From the NCBI GenBank assembly GCA_964549615.1, contig CAZJVP010000020.1:124001-188000 (forward strand): a DNA stretch of 64,000 bases, written 5' to 3'. This document shows, piece by piece, positions 36,310 through 44,779 of the stretch. Made by a program: the position numbers and the translations under genes. The notes below the pieces were generated by a model. The model was not told the DNA's origin. It worked only from the letters and a program-made list of their open reading frames with translations, and did not search any database. Source of the DNA: CAYVLA01 sp964549615 [NCBI: uncultured Thermococci archaeon]. Lineage in GTDB: Archaea; CAYQAE01; CAYVLA01. Every line of letters starts with the position of its first letter. The stretch's first letter is position 1.

Positions 36310-37539
36310 GTGCTTGCCGTAGAGAAACTAAAGGCTATGGTGAAGAGATACCCGCTTTGCGACGCTTGCCTCGGAAGACAGTTCTCCCACGACATGAGCT
36401 TGGAGGAAAGCATGCGGCTAGGCCGAAAGATCAGAAGGTTGGCAGGGGCGGACGCTGCCGGCTCACCCTCGGAATGCTTCATCTGCTTTCCGACCAGGCA
36501 ACAGCTTTCGGAGCTGGAGGGGCAAGTGCCCCGGACTATGGAGGGCATCGAGTGCGAGACCATCCAGGTTGGGGTGAGCGTACCGGACGAGCTCACGAGG
36601 AGGGAGGACGAGCTCAGAATCCGATACTGCCTTCTGGAGAGCGAAAGCATTCGTAGGGAGCTCAGCCATCATGTTGGTCAGAGGTTGGCCCAGAAGCTGG
36701 GAGTCAAGATCGACTTTGAGAAGCCCGACGTGACGCTCGTCTTCGACCTTTCGGGCAGCACGCCGAAGCTCCAAGTCCAGATCAACCCGCTCTTCATCTT
36801 CGGGCGGTACAGGAAACTTGAGAAGGGGATAGCTCAGACCAAACGGTACTGTTTTTCGTGCCACGGCAAGGGTTGCGAGTCGTGCCTTTTCACGGGATAC
36901 GAGTCGGAAGACAGCGTCGAGTCGATGATAGCCAAACGCATCGCGGACTTCTTCGGCGGCAGCGGTTGGAAGTTCCATGGGGCAGGTCGGGAGGACATAG
37001 ATGCGCGCATGCTTGGAAACGGCAGACCTTTCGTTCTGGAGATCCTTAACCCGACGAGGAGGAAAAGAGACCTAAGCGAGCTGGAAGCGGAAACGAACGC
37101 TAGATGGAAGGGCAAGCTGGAGGTCTTCGGCCTCAGACCATCGACCCGCCGCGAGATGCAGCATATCAAGACGAAGAAGTTCGACAAGACCTATGAGCTG
37201 GTCATAGCCTTCCCCGATGGGGTGAGCGAGGAAGCGCTCAGGAAGCTACCAGAGAAGATGTCCGGATGCGAGATACGGCAAAGCACGCCGCTCAGAGTCC
37301 TGCCGAGGAGAAAGGACGCCGTGCGGAAGCGTCTGGTCAAAGCCCTGCAAGTGTTGGAGGTGGATCCCGGCGGTCGGAAAGCGCGGATTCGGCTTCGGGC
37401 CGAAAGCGGGCTCTACGTGAAAGAGTTTGTCACCGGGGACGGCGGGAGGACTGAGCCGAGCATAAAGGACATGCTTGGCGTAACGGACGTTGAGGTGGAA
37501 TCCCTAGACGTGGTGGGCGTGCACGATGATTTGTCCTGA
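36310..37539 (+). CDS. pus10: tRNA pseudouridine synthase Pus10
   Basis: 409 residues. The N-terminal THUMP-like part has zinc-binding pairs CDACLGRQF, CFIC, CFSC and CESC. The catalytic domain has GAGREDIDARML, whose Asp near residue 230 is the nucleophile, then RPFVLEILNPTRR. It makes pseudouridine 54 and 55 in the tRNA T loop. The GTG start has GGTGAT upstream. Its end overlaps the FAD oxidoreductase gene by 14 bases. Confidence 0.94.
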   Translation: MLAVEKLKAMVKRYPLCDACLGRQFSHDMSLEESMRLGRKIRRLAGADAAGSPSECFICFPTRQQLSELEGQVPRTMEGIECETIQVGVSVPDELTRREDELRIRYCLLESESIRRELSHHVGQRLAQKLGVKIDFEKPDVTLVFDLSGSTPKLQVQINPLFIFGRYRKLEKGIAQTKRYCFSCHGKGCESCLFTGYESEDSVESMIAKRIADFFGGSGWKFHGAGREDIDARMLGNGRPFVLEILNPTRRKRDLSELEAETNARWKGKLEVFGLRPSTRREMQHIKTKKFDKTYELVIAFPDGVSEEALRKLPEKMSGCEIRQSTPLRVLPRRKDAVRKRLVKALQVLEVDPGGRKARIRLRAESGLYVKEFVTGDGGRTEPSIKDMLGVTDVEVESLDVVGVHDDLS

Positions 37540-38887
37540 GAGGATATCCGAACCGGTTAGGGTCACCCCCATATTCGCTGAGTGCGACGTCCTCGTTGTG
37601 GGAGGCGGACCCGCAGGGATTGCTGCAGCGACAAGCTCGGCCAGGAACGGGGCAAGGACGATTCTGGTGGAGGCATACGGGTTCCTCGGCGGAATGCTCA
37701 CCGCGGGCATGGTAAACGTGATCAACGGGTTTCGAAGCCAACGCCACCGACACTGCCCCAGGGCCGTCGGAGGGGTGGCCCAAGAGCTTGTTGAAAGAAT
37801 CGCCCAACACGATGGAGCCTATCTCCCCGACGGATACGTCCCCTACTGTGTGGTGGTGGATCCGGAGGTCGCAAAAATTGCCGCCTTCGAGCTCGTACGG
37901 CAGTCCGGAGCCCGGATGCTGCTCCACACCATCGCCACGAACGCCTTGAGGGAGGCCGGCTCCATATCCGGGATAGTCACGCACAGCAAGTCGGGGCGGA
38001 GGGCGATCAGAGCAAAGGTTGTGGTCGACTGCACCGGCGATGGCGACATCGCCTCCAACGCTGGGGCCGCATATGAGGTAGGCCGATCGATCGACGGGAA
38101 AACACTGCCGATGCAGTTGATGTTCAGAATGCGAGCCGTGGACTGCGGCCGGCTAGCGTCCTACGCCTATTCCAACAGAGCACGCCTGCAGCCGATGTAT
38201 GACATCGAGCCGCTGGATCACGTGATCGAGGCTGCCGAGCTTGGGAGGCCGTTCGGTGTCAGCGGACTCGGCCTGGGTGAGGGGGAGAACTCAGGCACGT
38301 TCTCTTGCATTGTGTGGAGAGGAAGGGCATTGGTCTGGGCCTCCAGACAACACGAGCTCAAAGGTATTGATGTCGAGGACCTGACGGTCGCTGAGATCGA
38401 ATCTAGGCTGGATCTCCCGGCGATAGTGAGCAAGATCAAAAACGTCCCCGGCTTTGAACGGGCGGAACTTGAGCAGACGGCAGCACAGGTGGGCGTTAGG
38501 GAGACGAGGCGAATCGTGGGCGACTACACGCTTACGGAGAAGGACGTCATCGACAGGGGCGAGTTCGAAGACTCGGTCGCCGTTGGGGCGAATCCCATGG
38601 CATGCCTTGGGAGGAGACCGATCCTCGCGCACGACGGTTTCGAGATACCTTTCAGATGCCTCCTGCCGGAAAAGGTCGATGGCGTGCTTCTGGCAGGCCG
38701 GTGCATCTCGGCAAGCCATGAAGCCCATGGATCGATCAGGGCGATGGCAACATGCATGGCGACCGGACAAGCCGCGGGGACGGCAGCCGCCCTTTGTGTC
38801 ATGACCGGCGAGATCCCACGCCACGTTAGCGTTCCGCGGCTTCAGGCTCTCCTGCAGGCGCAGGGCGCTATCGTGAGACGGCCTTGA
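37526..38887 (+). CDS. FAD-dependent oxidoreductase (FAD_oxidored family)
   Basis: 453 residues. The dinucleotide-binding motif VVGGGPAGIAA is near 24-34, with GFLGGMLTAGMVN and VDCTGDGDIASNAGA later, and LLAGRCISASHEAHGSIRAMATCMATGQAAG near the C-terminus, the end pattern of PF12831-type oxidoreductases. These occur in sugar-degrading bacteria, often in carbohydrate clusters, and their substrates are mostly unknown. It is translationally linked to pus10, which has no obvious functional relation, suggesting an inserted accessory gene. Confidence 0.85.
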   Translation: MICPERISEPVRVTPIFAECDVLVVGGGPAGIAAATSSARNGARTILVEAYGFLGGMLTAGMVNVINGFRSQRHRHCPRAVGGVAQELVERIAQHDGAYLPDGYVPYCVVVDPEVAKIAAFELVRQSGARMLLHTIATNALREAGSISGIVTHSKSGRRAIRAKVVVDCTGDGDIASNAGAAYEVGRSIDGKTLPMQLMFRMRAVDCGRLASYAYSNRARLQPMYDIEPLDHVIEAAELGRPFGVSGLGLGEGENSGTFSCIVWRGRALVWASRQHELKGIDVEDLTVAEIESRLDLPAIVSKIKNVPGFERAELEQTAAQVGVRETRRIVGDYTLTEKDVIDRGEFEDSVAVGANPMACLGRRPILAHDGFEIPFRCLLPEKVDGVLLAGRCISASHEAHGSIRAMATCMATGQAAGTAAALCVMTGEIPRHVSVPRLQALLQAQGAIVRRP

Positions 38888-38921
38888 CTCCCGGTCTCGA
38901 CATGCCCCGAGAGCCCGAGAG

Positions 38922-38935
38922 GATATATTTATATG
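38922..38935 (+). promoter_or_regulatory. TATA box of the rpl21e operon
   Basis: GATATATTTATATG would start transcription near 38957 and leave a leader of about 80 bases before the ATG at 39039, longer than at most genes here. Confidence 0.65.
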
Positions 38936-39001
38936 GATTTTTATCCGCAATTGAAGCGAAACCCTGCGTCACGTGCTGGAGGGACTCTCTACCTAATTCT
39001 T

Positions 39002-39034
39002 GCGCGACAGGACCTGACTGGTTCTAGGGTGTGC
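39002..39034 (+). promoter_or_regulatory. Leader hairpin just upstream of rpl21e
   Basis: GCGCG (39002-39006) pairs with TGTGC (39030-39034), and AGGACC (39009-39014) pairs with GGTTCT (39020-39025) around a five-base loop, allowing G-U pairs and small bulges. The structure ends 4 bases before the ATG and could limit ribosome access or bind a ribosomal protein (inference). Confidence 0.35.
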
Positions 39035-39038
39035 ATTA

Positions 39039-39332
39039 ATGGCCGAAAGATCAAGAGGAAGAAGGTCAAAGACGAGATACAAGCTGCGGAAAGACCTTCG
39101 CGATAGAAGATGTGCCAGCATAGCTAGGGCCACCCAGACGTTCAAACAGGGCGACATCGTCCACATCAAGGTTGACCCAGCCGTCCATGGCGGCATGCCC
39201 CACCCCAGGTTCCATGGGCTCACGGGCATAGTCACCGAGACCAGGGGAAGAGCCTACCTAGTCAAGGTCACGGCTGGGCGCAAGGAGAAGACGATCATAG
39301 TTTCTCCAGAGCATATGTTGCCCCAGAGGTGA
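39039..39332 (+). CDS. rpl21e: Large-subunit ribosomal protein L21e
   Basis: 97 residues, the family length. The basic N-terminus (RGRRSKTRYKLRKDLRDR) and GMPHPRFHGLTGIV followed by GRAYLVKV are diagnostic. It heads the conserved archaeal cluster rpl21e-rpo4-DUF655-ksgA. Confidence 0.97.
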   Translation: MAERSRGRRSKTRYKLRKDLRDRRCASIARATQTFKQGDIVHIKVDPAVHGGMPHPRFHGLTGIVTETRGRAYLVKVTAGRKEKTIIVSPEHMLPQR

Positions 39333-39339
39333 GTGAGCC

Positions 39340-39837
39340 ATGCTGGCCAAGGAAATTATCTCCGAGAGATACGTCACAGTCCCGGAGGTAAAGGACCTCC
39401 TAACCAAGCGTTCCAAGGTCGACGAACTGAGGTACGAGCAGCGGACCGCCCTGGAGTATGCGACCCGGTTCTCCCGGACCACTGGAAAGGAAGCCAGAAG
39501 ACTGGTCGATAAGCTGATGCAGGAGATCGAGGGTCTGAAGGAGCACCAGGCAGTGCTCATAGTGAACCTGCTGCCCGTTGACAGGAACGACCTTCAGCTA
39601 ATCTTCGCAAAAGAGAGAATCCGGCTGGATGACTCCAAGATCGATGCAATCCTCCGCATAGTGGAAGGAGCCAAACTCATCGCACTCTCCGAGATCGAGT
39701 CGGAACTAGAGAAGGCCCGCCAGGCCGAGAAGGAGGCCTTGGAAGCGGAGGCTGCAAAGCAGAAAGAGGCCCCGAGCGCGCGGGAAGAGAAGGCAGACAA
39801 GGCCGAGGAGCAGGGAAAGCCCAAGAAGTCAGAATGA
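39340..39837 (+). CDS. rpo4: RNA polymerase subunit Rpo4 (RpoF)
   Basis: 165 residues. The core (1-115) has the HRDC-like helical fold and the motif VNLLPVDRNDLQLIFAKER. It pairs with Rpo7 as the polymerase stalk. From about 118 a highly charged Lys/Glu/Ala tail extends the protein by about 45 residues beyond most archaeal Rpo4 proteins. Second gene of the cluster. Confidence 0.94.
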   Translation: MLAKEIISERYVTVPEVKDLLTKRSKVDELRYEQRTALEYATRFSRTTGKEARRLVDKLMQEIEGLKEHQAVLIVNLLPVDRNDLQLIFAKERIRLDDSKIDAILRIVEGAKLIALSEIESELEKARQAEKEALEAEAAKQKEAPSAREEKADKAEEQGKPKKSE

Positions 39838-39853
39838 AGGGCGGGGGACCTAG

Positions 39854-40411
39854 GTGTACGAAACATATGGCTATGTCCTAGATTACCTCAAAGAGGGTTA
39901 TCCCGAGGATGACAGGCCTAGCTACCTCAAGGAACCCATAGTGCAGATCGTGGGCGAGGACCGTTTCACCCTGCTGGAAGCGACCCCGAAGCCCAAGGTG
40001 ACGATAGAGGTCTACGAAAGGGTCTTCGTGGGCAAAGCGGAGAGGGACAAGATAGGTTTCATCAAGCGGCGGATATCGTACGAGGACCTGACCTCCGCCG
40101 CCAAGGTCGAGCTACCTTACGTCGTCGAGAAGATCGTGGAACGCAAGGAGAAGGAGTACGTCAACTGGTTCAACACGGCCGCCCCCCTAACGACCAGGAT
40201 GCACTCGCTGGAACTGATTCCAGGCATCGGCAAGAAGATAATGTGGGAGATACTTAACGAGAGGAAGCGCAAGCCATTCGAATCATTCAAGGATATCTCC
40301 GAGAGGATTCGCCTCATCCCGGACCCAAAGAAGGCGATCGTGAAGAAGATACTCTCCGAGATACAAGAGCAGGAGAAGTACTACATATTCGCCAATGTCA
40401 TGAGGAAGTGA
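39854..40411 (+). CDS. DUF655 nucleic-acid-binding protein
   Basis: 185 residues from a GTG. An OB-like N-terminal part is followed by a helix-hairpin-helix domain with ELIPGIGKKIMWEIL, the known DUF655 layout. The family sits between rpo4 and ksgA in most archaea and probably binds rRNA or tRNA (inference). Ends one base before ksgA. Confidence 0.93.
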   Translation: MYETYGYVLDYLKEGYPEDDRPSYLKEPIVQIVGEDRFTLLEATPKPKVTIEVYERVFVGKAERDKIGFIKRRISYEDLTSAAKVELPYVVEKIVERKEKEYVNWFNTAAPLTTRMHSLELIPGIGKKIMWEILNERKRKPFESFKDISERIRLIPDPKKAIVKKILSEIQEQEKYYIFANVMRK

Positions 40412-40412
40412 G

Positions 40413-41216
40413 ATGGTCCGCCTGCCTGGCGGCATCCGTCCGAGTAAGCGCCTGGACCAGTACTTTCTCACCGACCAGAGGATCCTTCGCAGGGAGGTCG
40501 ATCTGGCCCAGCTCGCTCGCTCGGATGTCGTCCTCGAGATAGGCGCTGGCAACGGGTGCCTCACCCGGATGATAGCGGAAAGGGCCGGGAAGGTCATAGC
40601 GATCGAGAAGGACCGTCGACTCGCCTCTTTCCTCTCCCGGAACTGCCAGGACAACGTCGAGGTCTTGGAGGGCGACGCCCTCGATCTCGATTTTCCGCCC
40701 TTCAACAAGGCTATGGGGAACCCGCCATACTCCATATCCAGCCCCTTGATCTTCAAGCTCCTGGGCTACTCGTTTGAGCTGGGGGTCTTCACGTTTCAGT
40801 ATGAGTTTGCCCAAAGGATGATCGCCCGGCCGGGGACCGAGGGCTACTCAAGGCTGTCGATGATGCTTGCGCTAGCCACAAACAGGATATCCTTGGAGGA
40901 GGTCGTTCCAAGGGAAGCCTTTTCACCCGTCCCCGAAGTGGACTCCGCCATCGTGGTCATAATACCGAAGCCCGCCTTGAAGTTGGATCCGGTCTCCAGC
41001 CACGTCATCAGGATGCTCTTCTGCCACAAGCGCAAGACGCTAGCAAACGCCATCAAGGACTCCGACAAGGAGCTGCGAAGGCTTTTCGGGCTTGGTTCCT
41101 CAGAGGTCTTGCAGGCGCTTCAAGCCGACTATGACCTGAGGGTGTACCAGATGACCCCCGAACGAATCATCTCCCTATGCGAAGATTTCAAGAGGCTGAT
41201 CGACCGGCGAGCCTAG
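40413..41216 (+). CDS. ksgA: rRNA adenine dimethyltransferase KsgA/Dim1
   Basis: 267 residues. Motif I is VLEIGAGNGCLT, and the catalytic NPPYSISSP (motif IV) is near residue 105-113. It dimethylates the two adenines in the 3' hairpin of 16S rRNA with S-adenosylmethionine, and acts late in small-subunit assembly together with Nob1. Confidence 0.96.
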   Translation: MVRLPGGIRPSKRLDQYFLTDQRILRREVDLAQLARSDVVLEIGAGNGCLTRMIAERAGKVIAIEKDRRLASFLSRNCQDNVEVLEGDALDLDFPPFNKAMGNPPYSISSPLIFKLLGYSFELGVFTFQYEFAQRMIARPGTEGYSRLSMMLALATNRISLEEVVPREAFSPVPEVDSAIVVIIPKPALKLDPVSSHVIRMLFCHKRKTLANAIKDSDKELRRLFGLGSSEVLQALQADYDLRVYQMTPERIISLCEDFKRLIDRRA

Positions 41217-41263
41217 GCTCGATCCGAAATCATTTTCACCAAGCGCGGCTACCTACATCATGA

Positions 41264-42364
41264 ATGTTAAGCCTTGAGCAGTACGTCCTTTTCCTCCTCT
41301 CCATGAAGAAGGAGGGCAAGGCGGTCGACCTCGCCCACATACGGGAGAAGGCCGAGAGGGATATGCCAGGGACGAACTTGGGCGCAGTTGAGGAAGCCCT
41401 GGATGCACTCATCGGCCGCGCGTATGTCTCCAGGCACGATGGCAAATTCGTCGCCACGGAGGCTGGGCGGGACAGCTTCAAGGGCATGTTCCCGGCGATA
41501 GAGGAAGAGCTCAGAAAGGTCAACGAGGCATGGACCCTCGTCTACGTTGCGAAGAACTACTACCCCGAGGTTGCGGAGGAAATCACCGCGATCTGCAAGG
41601 ACAGATACGTCGGATTCTTCTGCGTCTTCACCGAGGAGCATTTCTTCAGGAGGAAACTGGGCAGGGACTACATAACGATAAGTCGGCCATCCGAGCTCTT
41701 GCGCCTGGTGGATATGCACTACGTGGACGTGATACCGTGCGTCCACAGGATCGGCTGCGACCGCCCTGACTGGCTCGTCATAGACCTGGACGCTGGCGCT
41801 TCCGTCCCGCTCGCCCAGGTCAAGAAGGCCGCGCTGCTTACTTACGAGGCCCTTCTCGAGCACGGACTCAAGGCCGCACTGAAATTCTCGGGCAGCAGGG
41901 GCTTCCAGGTCTGGGCTCAGATCGCCGAGTTCAAGATGCCCGATCGCTATAGGCCCCTCGTGTCGGGCGGAAGCAGCCAGCGAGCCACCAGCTTCTTCTC
42001 CCTTTTCGCCGACATGATCGCCTACATCGAAGCCCGGATTCACGACCGCATGGAGGGCAAGACGACGAGCACGGTGGCCGACAAAGAGAAAAGGGAGGAC
42101 AAGATCCTTCTGGATTCGAGCTCCATGAAGGAGATGGGACTCGTGAGATCTCCATACAGCCTCCACCACAGAACCGGGCTAGTCTCAATGCCCCTTTCCG
42201 CGGACGAGGTCGAGACGTTCGATGTCTCCATGGCAAGGCCTCAGAACGTCCTCGCGAGATTTCGTAAAAAGGGCAACGAGTTCCGGATTCCGGCAAGTAA
42301 CCCGGAAAAGATAGTCAGGGCGACCTTGGATTGGGTAGAAGATAATAACCGGCGCGTCTCCTAG
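41264..42364 (+). CDS. Archaeo-eukaryotic primase (PriS-like) protein with altered motif II
   Basis: 366 residues. A winged-helix-like N-terminus (1-75) precedes an AEP domain. Motif I is IDLD (D174, D176). Motif II is FSGSRGFQVW, with Q215 at the position of the usual His (SG-RG-H in PriS). Motif III has D284, and VRSPYSLHHRTGLVSMPL (294-311) closely matches the PriS RLPGSLHGKTGL signature. It may be the main PriS or a paralogue; no large subunit PriL is in this window. The His to Gln change would be expected to weaken nucleotide handling. It directly follows the ksgA cluster. Confidence 0.8.
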   Translation: MLSLEQYVLFLLSMKKEGKAVDLAHIREKAERDMPGTNLGAVEEALDALIGRAYVSRHDGKFVATEAGRDSFKGMFPAIEEELRKVNEAWTLVYVAKNYYPEVAEEITAICKDRYVGFFCVFTEEHFFRRKLGRDYITISRPSELLRLVDMHYVDVIPCVHRIGCDRPDWLVIDLDAGASVPLAQVKKAALLTYEALLEHGLKAALKFSGSRGFQVWAQIAEFKMPDRYRPLVSGGSSQRATSFFSLFADMIAYIEARIHDRMEGKTTSTVADKEKREDKILLDSSSMKEMGLVRSPYSLHHRTGLVSMPLSADEVETFDVSMARPQNVLARFRKKGNEFRIPASNPEKIVRATLDWVEDNNRRVS

Positions 42365-42390
42365 GCGGATCAAAGGCTGCGTGACCTTAC

Positions 42391-43881
42391 ATGACCAGCA
42401 AAGGCAGCATCATTAGGAGGTCGAGGTTTGAGCGGCCCCAGGATGAGGAAGCGGCCCGATTCCTCTCATCTATGTCCCAGGACCGGAAGATCTTGGAAGC
42501 CGACATCTGGGTGGACAAGGCCCACGTCCTCATGCTGAACAGGCAAGGGATAATCTCGAAAGAACACGCGCTTGCCATCCTTGGCGCGCTCGACGCCATT
42601 GCGTCAGCCGACCCCGACGAACTCCTGTCCAAGAAATCCGACGACGTGCATGTCCTCCTGGAGACGGAGCTGATCCGAAGGCTGGGGGAGGACGTCGGCG
42701 GCAGGCTCCATACTGCGAGGTCCCGAAACGACGAGGTGGCATGCTGTATTCGGATCGCGCTGCGGGACGAGCTGACGCTCATCCTGGAAGGGATATCGAA
42801 GCTCCAGGTCGTTCTCCTGAATCTGGCTGCCCAGCACACGAAGACGATCATGCCTGGCTACACCCACCTTCAGCGGGCCCAGCCGACCACCCTGGCGCAC
42901 CATCTCGTGGCCCACGCCTATGCCTTGCAGAGGGACGCCGCCCGCCTCATGAGCTGTTACGACAGGACCAACGTAAGCCCCTTGGGAGCCGGGGCGATGG
43001 CCTCGACGAGCTATCCCATCGACCCCGAGCTGACGGCCGACCTGCTCGGTTTTGAATCCGTGGCGCGGAATTCGATTGATGCGGTCGCATCTAGGGACTT
43101 TCTTCTGGAGGCGCTCTCCTGCCTCTCCATACTTGGGACAAACCTCAGCCGAATCGCGGAGGAGCTGATCCTATGGAGCACATCCGAGTTCGGTTTCATC
43201 CAGTTTTCAGACGAGTACTCATCGACCAGTTCCATCATGCCCCAAAAGAGGAACCCTGACGTGGCCGAACTCGCAAGGGCTCGAACCTCAACGGTCACGG
43301 GATGTCTCTTCTCGGCTTTCGCCATCTGCAAGGCTCTGCCGCTCTCCTACAACCTGGACTTCCAGGAAGCAACCACCCATCTCTGGCGGGCGACGGAGAC
43401 GATGCGATCCATCTTGGCCGTCCTCAGCGGAGCAATCTCGACTATGACGGTCCGTGGCGATGCGATGAGGCAAGCCGCCACCGCCGGGCTCACGTGGGCG
43501 ACGGATCTCGCCGACCTGATCGTGTTGGAGCATGGACTGCCCTTCAGGACAGCCCACTCCATCGTCGCTGCCGTTGTAAGAGATTCGACGGGTGAAAGCG
43601 ACCCGGAGCGCATATCCGCGGCGATCTCCCGCGCTTCCAGGGAGGTCGTCGGGAGGGAAATCGTCATCCCCAACGAGAAGCTCCGCCGGATCCTGGACGT
43701 CGAGTCCAGCATTGCCTCAAAGAAGGCCTGCGGCGGCCCATCGCCGGCGGAGGTGCAAAGGTCGATCCGCAGGCTGAGAGCCTCCGTCAACAGAAATCTT
43801 TTGTGGGCCGCCGCAAAGCAGAGAAGAATCTCCACGTCAAAGGAGAAGGTCGCGGCCCTACAGGCCGCCCTCTCCTGCTAG
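42391..43881 (+). CDS. argH: Argininosuccinate lyase
   Basis: 496 residues. The signature SSIMPQKRNPDVAE and the active-site segments TARSRNDEVACCIR and GYTHLQRAQPTTLAHH are present. It splits argininosuccinate into arginine and fumarate. It starts 26 bases after the primase-like gene. argB is 1.5 kb away in the other orientation. Confidence 0.96.
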   Translation: MTSKGSIIRRSRFERPQDEEAARFLSSMSQDRKILEADIWVDKAHVLMLNRQGIISKEHALAILGALDAIASADPDELLSKKSDDVHVLLETELIRRLGEDVGGRLHTARSRNDEVACCIRIALRDELTLILEGISKLQVVLLNLAAQHTKTIMPGYTHLQRAQPTTLAHHLVAHAYALQRDAARLMSCYDRTNVSPLGAGAMASTSYPIDPELTADLLGFESVARNSIDAVASRDFLLEALSCLSILGTNLSRIAEELILWSTSEFGFIQFSDEYSSTSSIMPQKRNPDVAELARARTSTVTGCLFSAFAICKALPLSYNLDFQEATTHLWRATETMRSILAVLSGAISTMTVRGDAMRQAATAGLTWATDLADLIVLEHGLPFRTAHSIVAAVVRDSTGESDPERISAAISRASREVVGREIVIPNEKLRRILDVESSIASKKACGGPSPAEVQRSIRRLRASVNRNLLWAAAKQRRISTSKEKVAALQAALSC

Positions 43882-43891
43882 CAGTTGTCGG

Positions 43892-44779
43892 GTGCGTCGT
43901 GTGGAATGGTCTCAAGGCAGTGCAGAGGATAACCGCGCGCGGCGTTTCATGGCCATGGCAAGGGATAGGCTGGCCGAGGCCGCTCGGACGGGGGCCGATC
44001 CGTCGGTACTGGACCAAGCAAGCAGATATCTCTCGGATGCGCAGTATCACTTGGAAAAGGGGGATGAGGAGACGGCTCTGGCATCGGCCAGCTACTCGCA
44101 TGGCCTCCTGGATGGCTGCCTGGGCGTCAGTGAGGCCAAAGCCAGACAGACATCATTGCTGGCGAACGTCTTCATCAACGAGCTTCGGGGGACGCCATTC
44201 GTAACGCACCTGGCCTCCTTACTTGGGATCGGCGAGGACTCCATAAACATCACGCTGGAGATGTTGCAACGGCAGGGCCTCGTTACGCTGAGTGGCGGAC
44301 GGGTCCGACTCACCCCGGCAGGGAGATCCAAGCTCAAGGTTGGACTTGTCGCCGGAGTCTTTGATCTGATTCATCCGGGGCACATCGCCCTGCTGAGATG
44401 GGCCAAGAAGCGCGTCGACGTCCTGACCGTCGTCGTCGCCCGCGACCCAGGCTCGCAGATGAGGAAGGGCAGGGCACCCGTCCAGAACGAGGCCGACCGT
44501 CTAGCCGTTGTTTCGGCCCTCAAACCGGTCGACTACGCGTGTCTGGGTGACCGCGAGGATATCTACTTGCCCGTCCTGCGGATCCGGCCGGACCTCATCA
44601 TCCTTGGAAAGGACCAGGACGCGGACCCCGCCAAGATAAGGTCGGACCTTGCAAGAAGAAACCTAAGGGTGAAGGTCGTGAGAAGCCGCGCATGGGACTC
44701 GGGCGATCTGTCCAAGACCACGAAGATCGTGGACGAAATTAGAAGACGATCATCAGGGACTGGAGGGAAGGACCGTTAG
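43892..44779 (+). CDS. ribL: FAD synthase RibL fused to an N-terminal DUF357-like domain and HTH
   Basis: 295 residues. Residues 10-80 match DUF357 (ARRFMAMARDRL and YLSDAQYHLEKGDEETALASASYSHGLLDG), followed by a winged helix (85-145). The C-terminal RibL domain (148-285) has GVFDLIHPGHI, the nucleotidyltransferase signature, and SKTTKI. It adenylylates FMN to FAD. Free-standing archaeal RibL is about 150 residues, so this is a fusion. Its 3' end overlaps ribK, the preceding pathway step, by 27 bases tail to tail. Confidence 0.9.
   Translation: MRRVEWSQGSAEDNRARRFMAMARDRLAEAARTGADPSVLDQASRYLSDAQYHLEKGDEETALASASYSHGLLDGCLGVSEAKARQTSLLANVFINELRGTPFVTHLASLLGIGEDSINITLEMLQRQGLVTLSGGRVRLTPAGRSKLKVGLVAGVFDLIHPGHIALLRWAKKRVDVLTVVVARDPGSQMRKGRAPVQNEADRLAVVSALKPVDYACLGDREDIYLPVLRIRPDLIILGKDQDADPAKIRSDLARRNLRVKVVRSRAWDSGDLSKTTKIVDEIRRRSSGTGGKDR

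Noticed and set aside
38957-39038. tRNA or other stable RNA gene in the rpl21e leader
   Set aside because: There is a hairpin, but no acceptor stem, T arm or anticodon arm could be formed.
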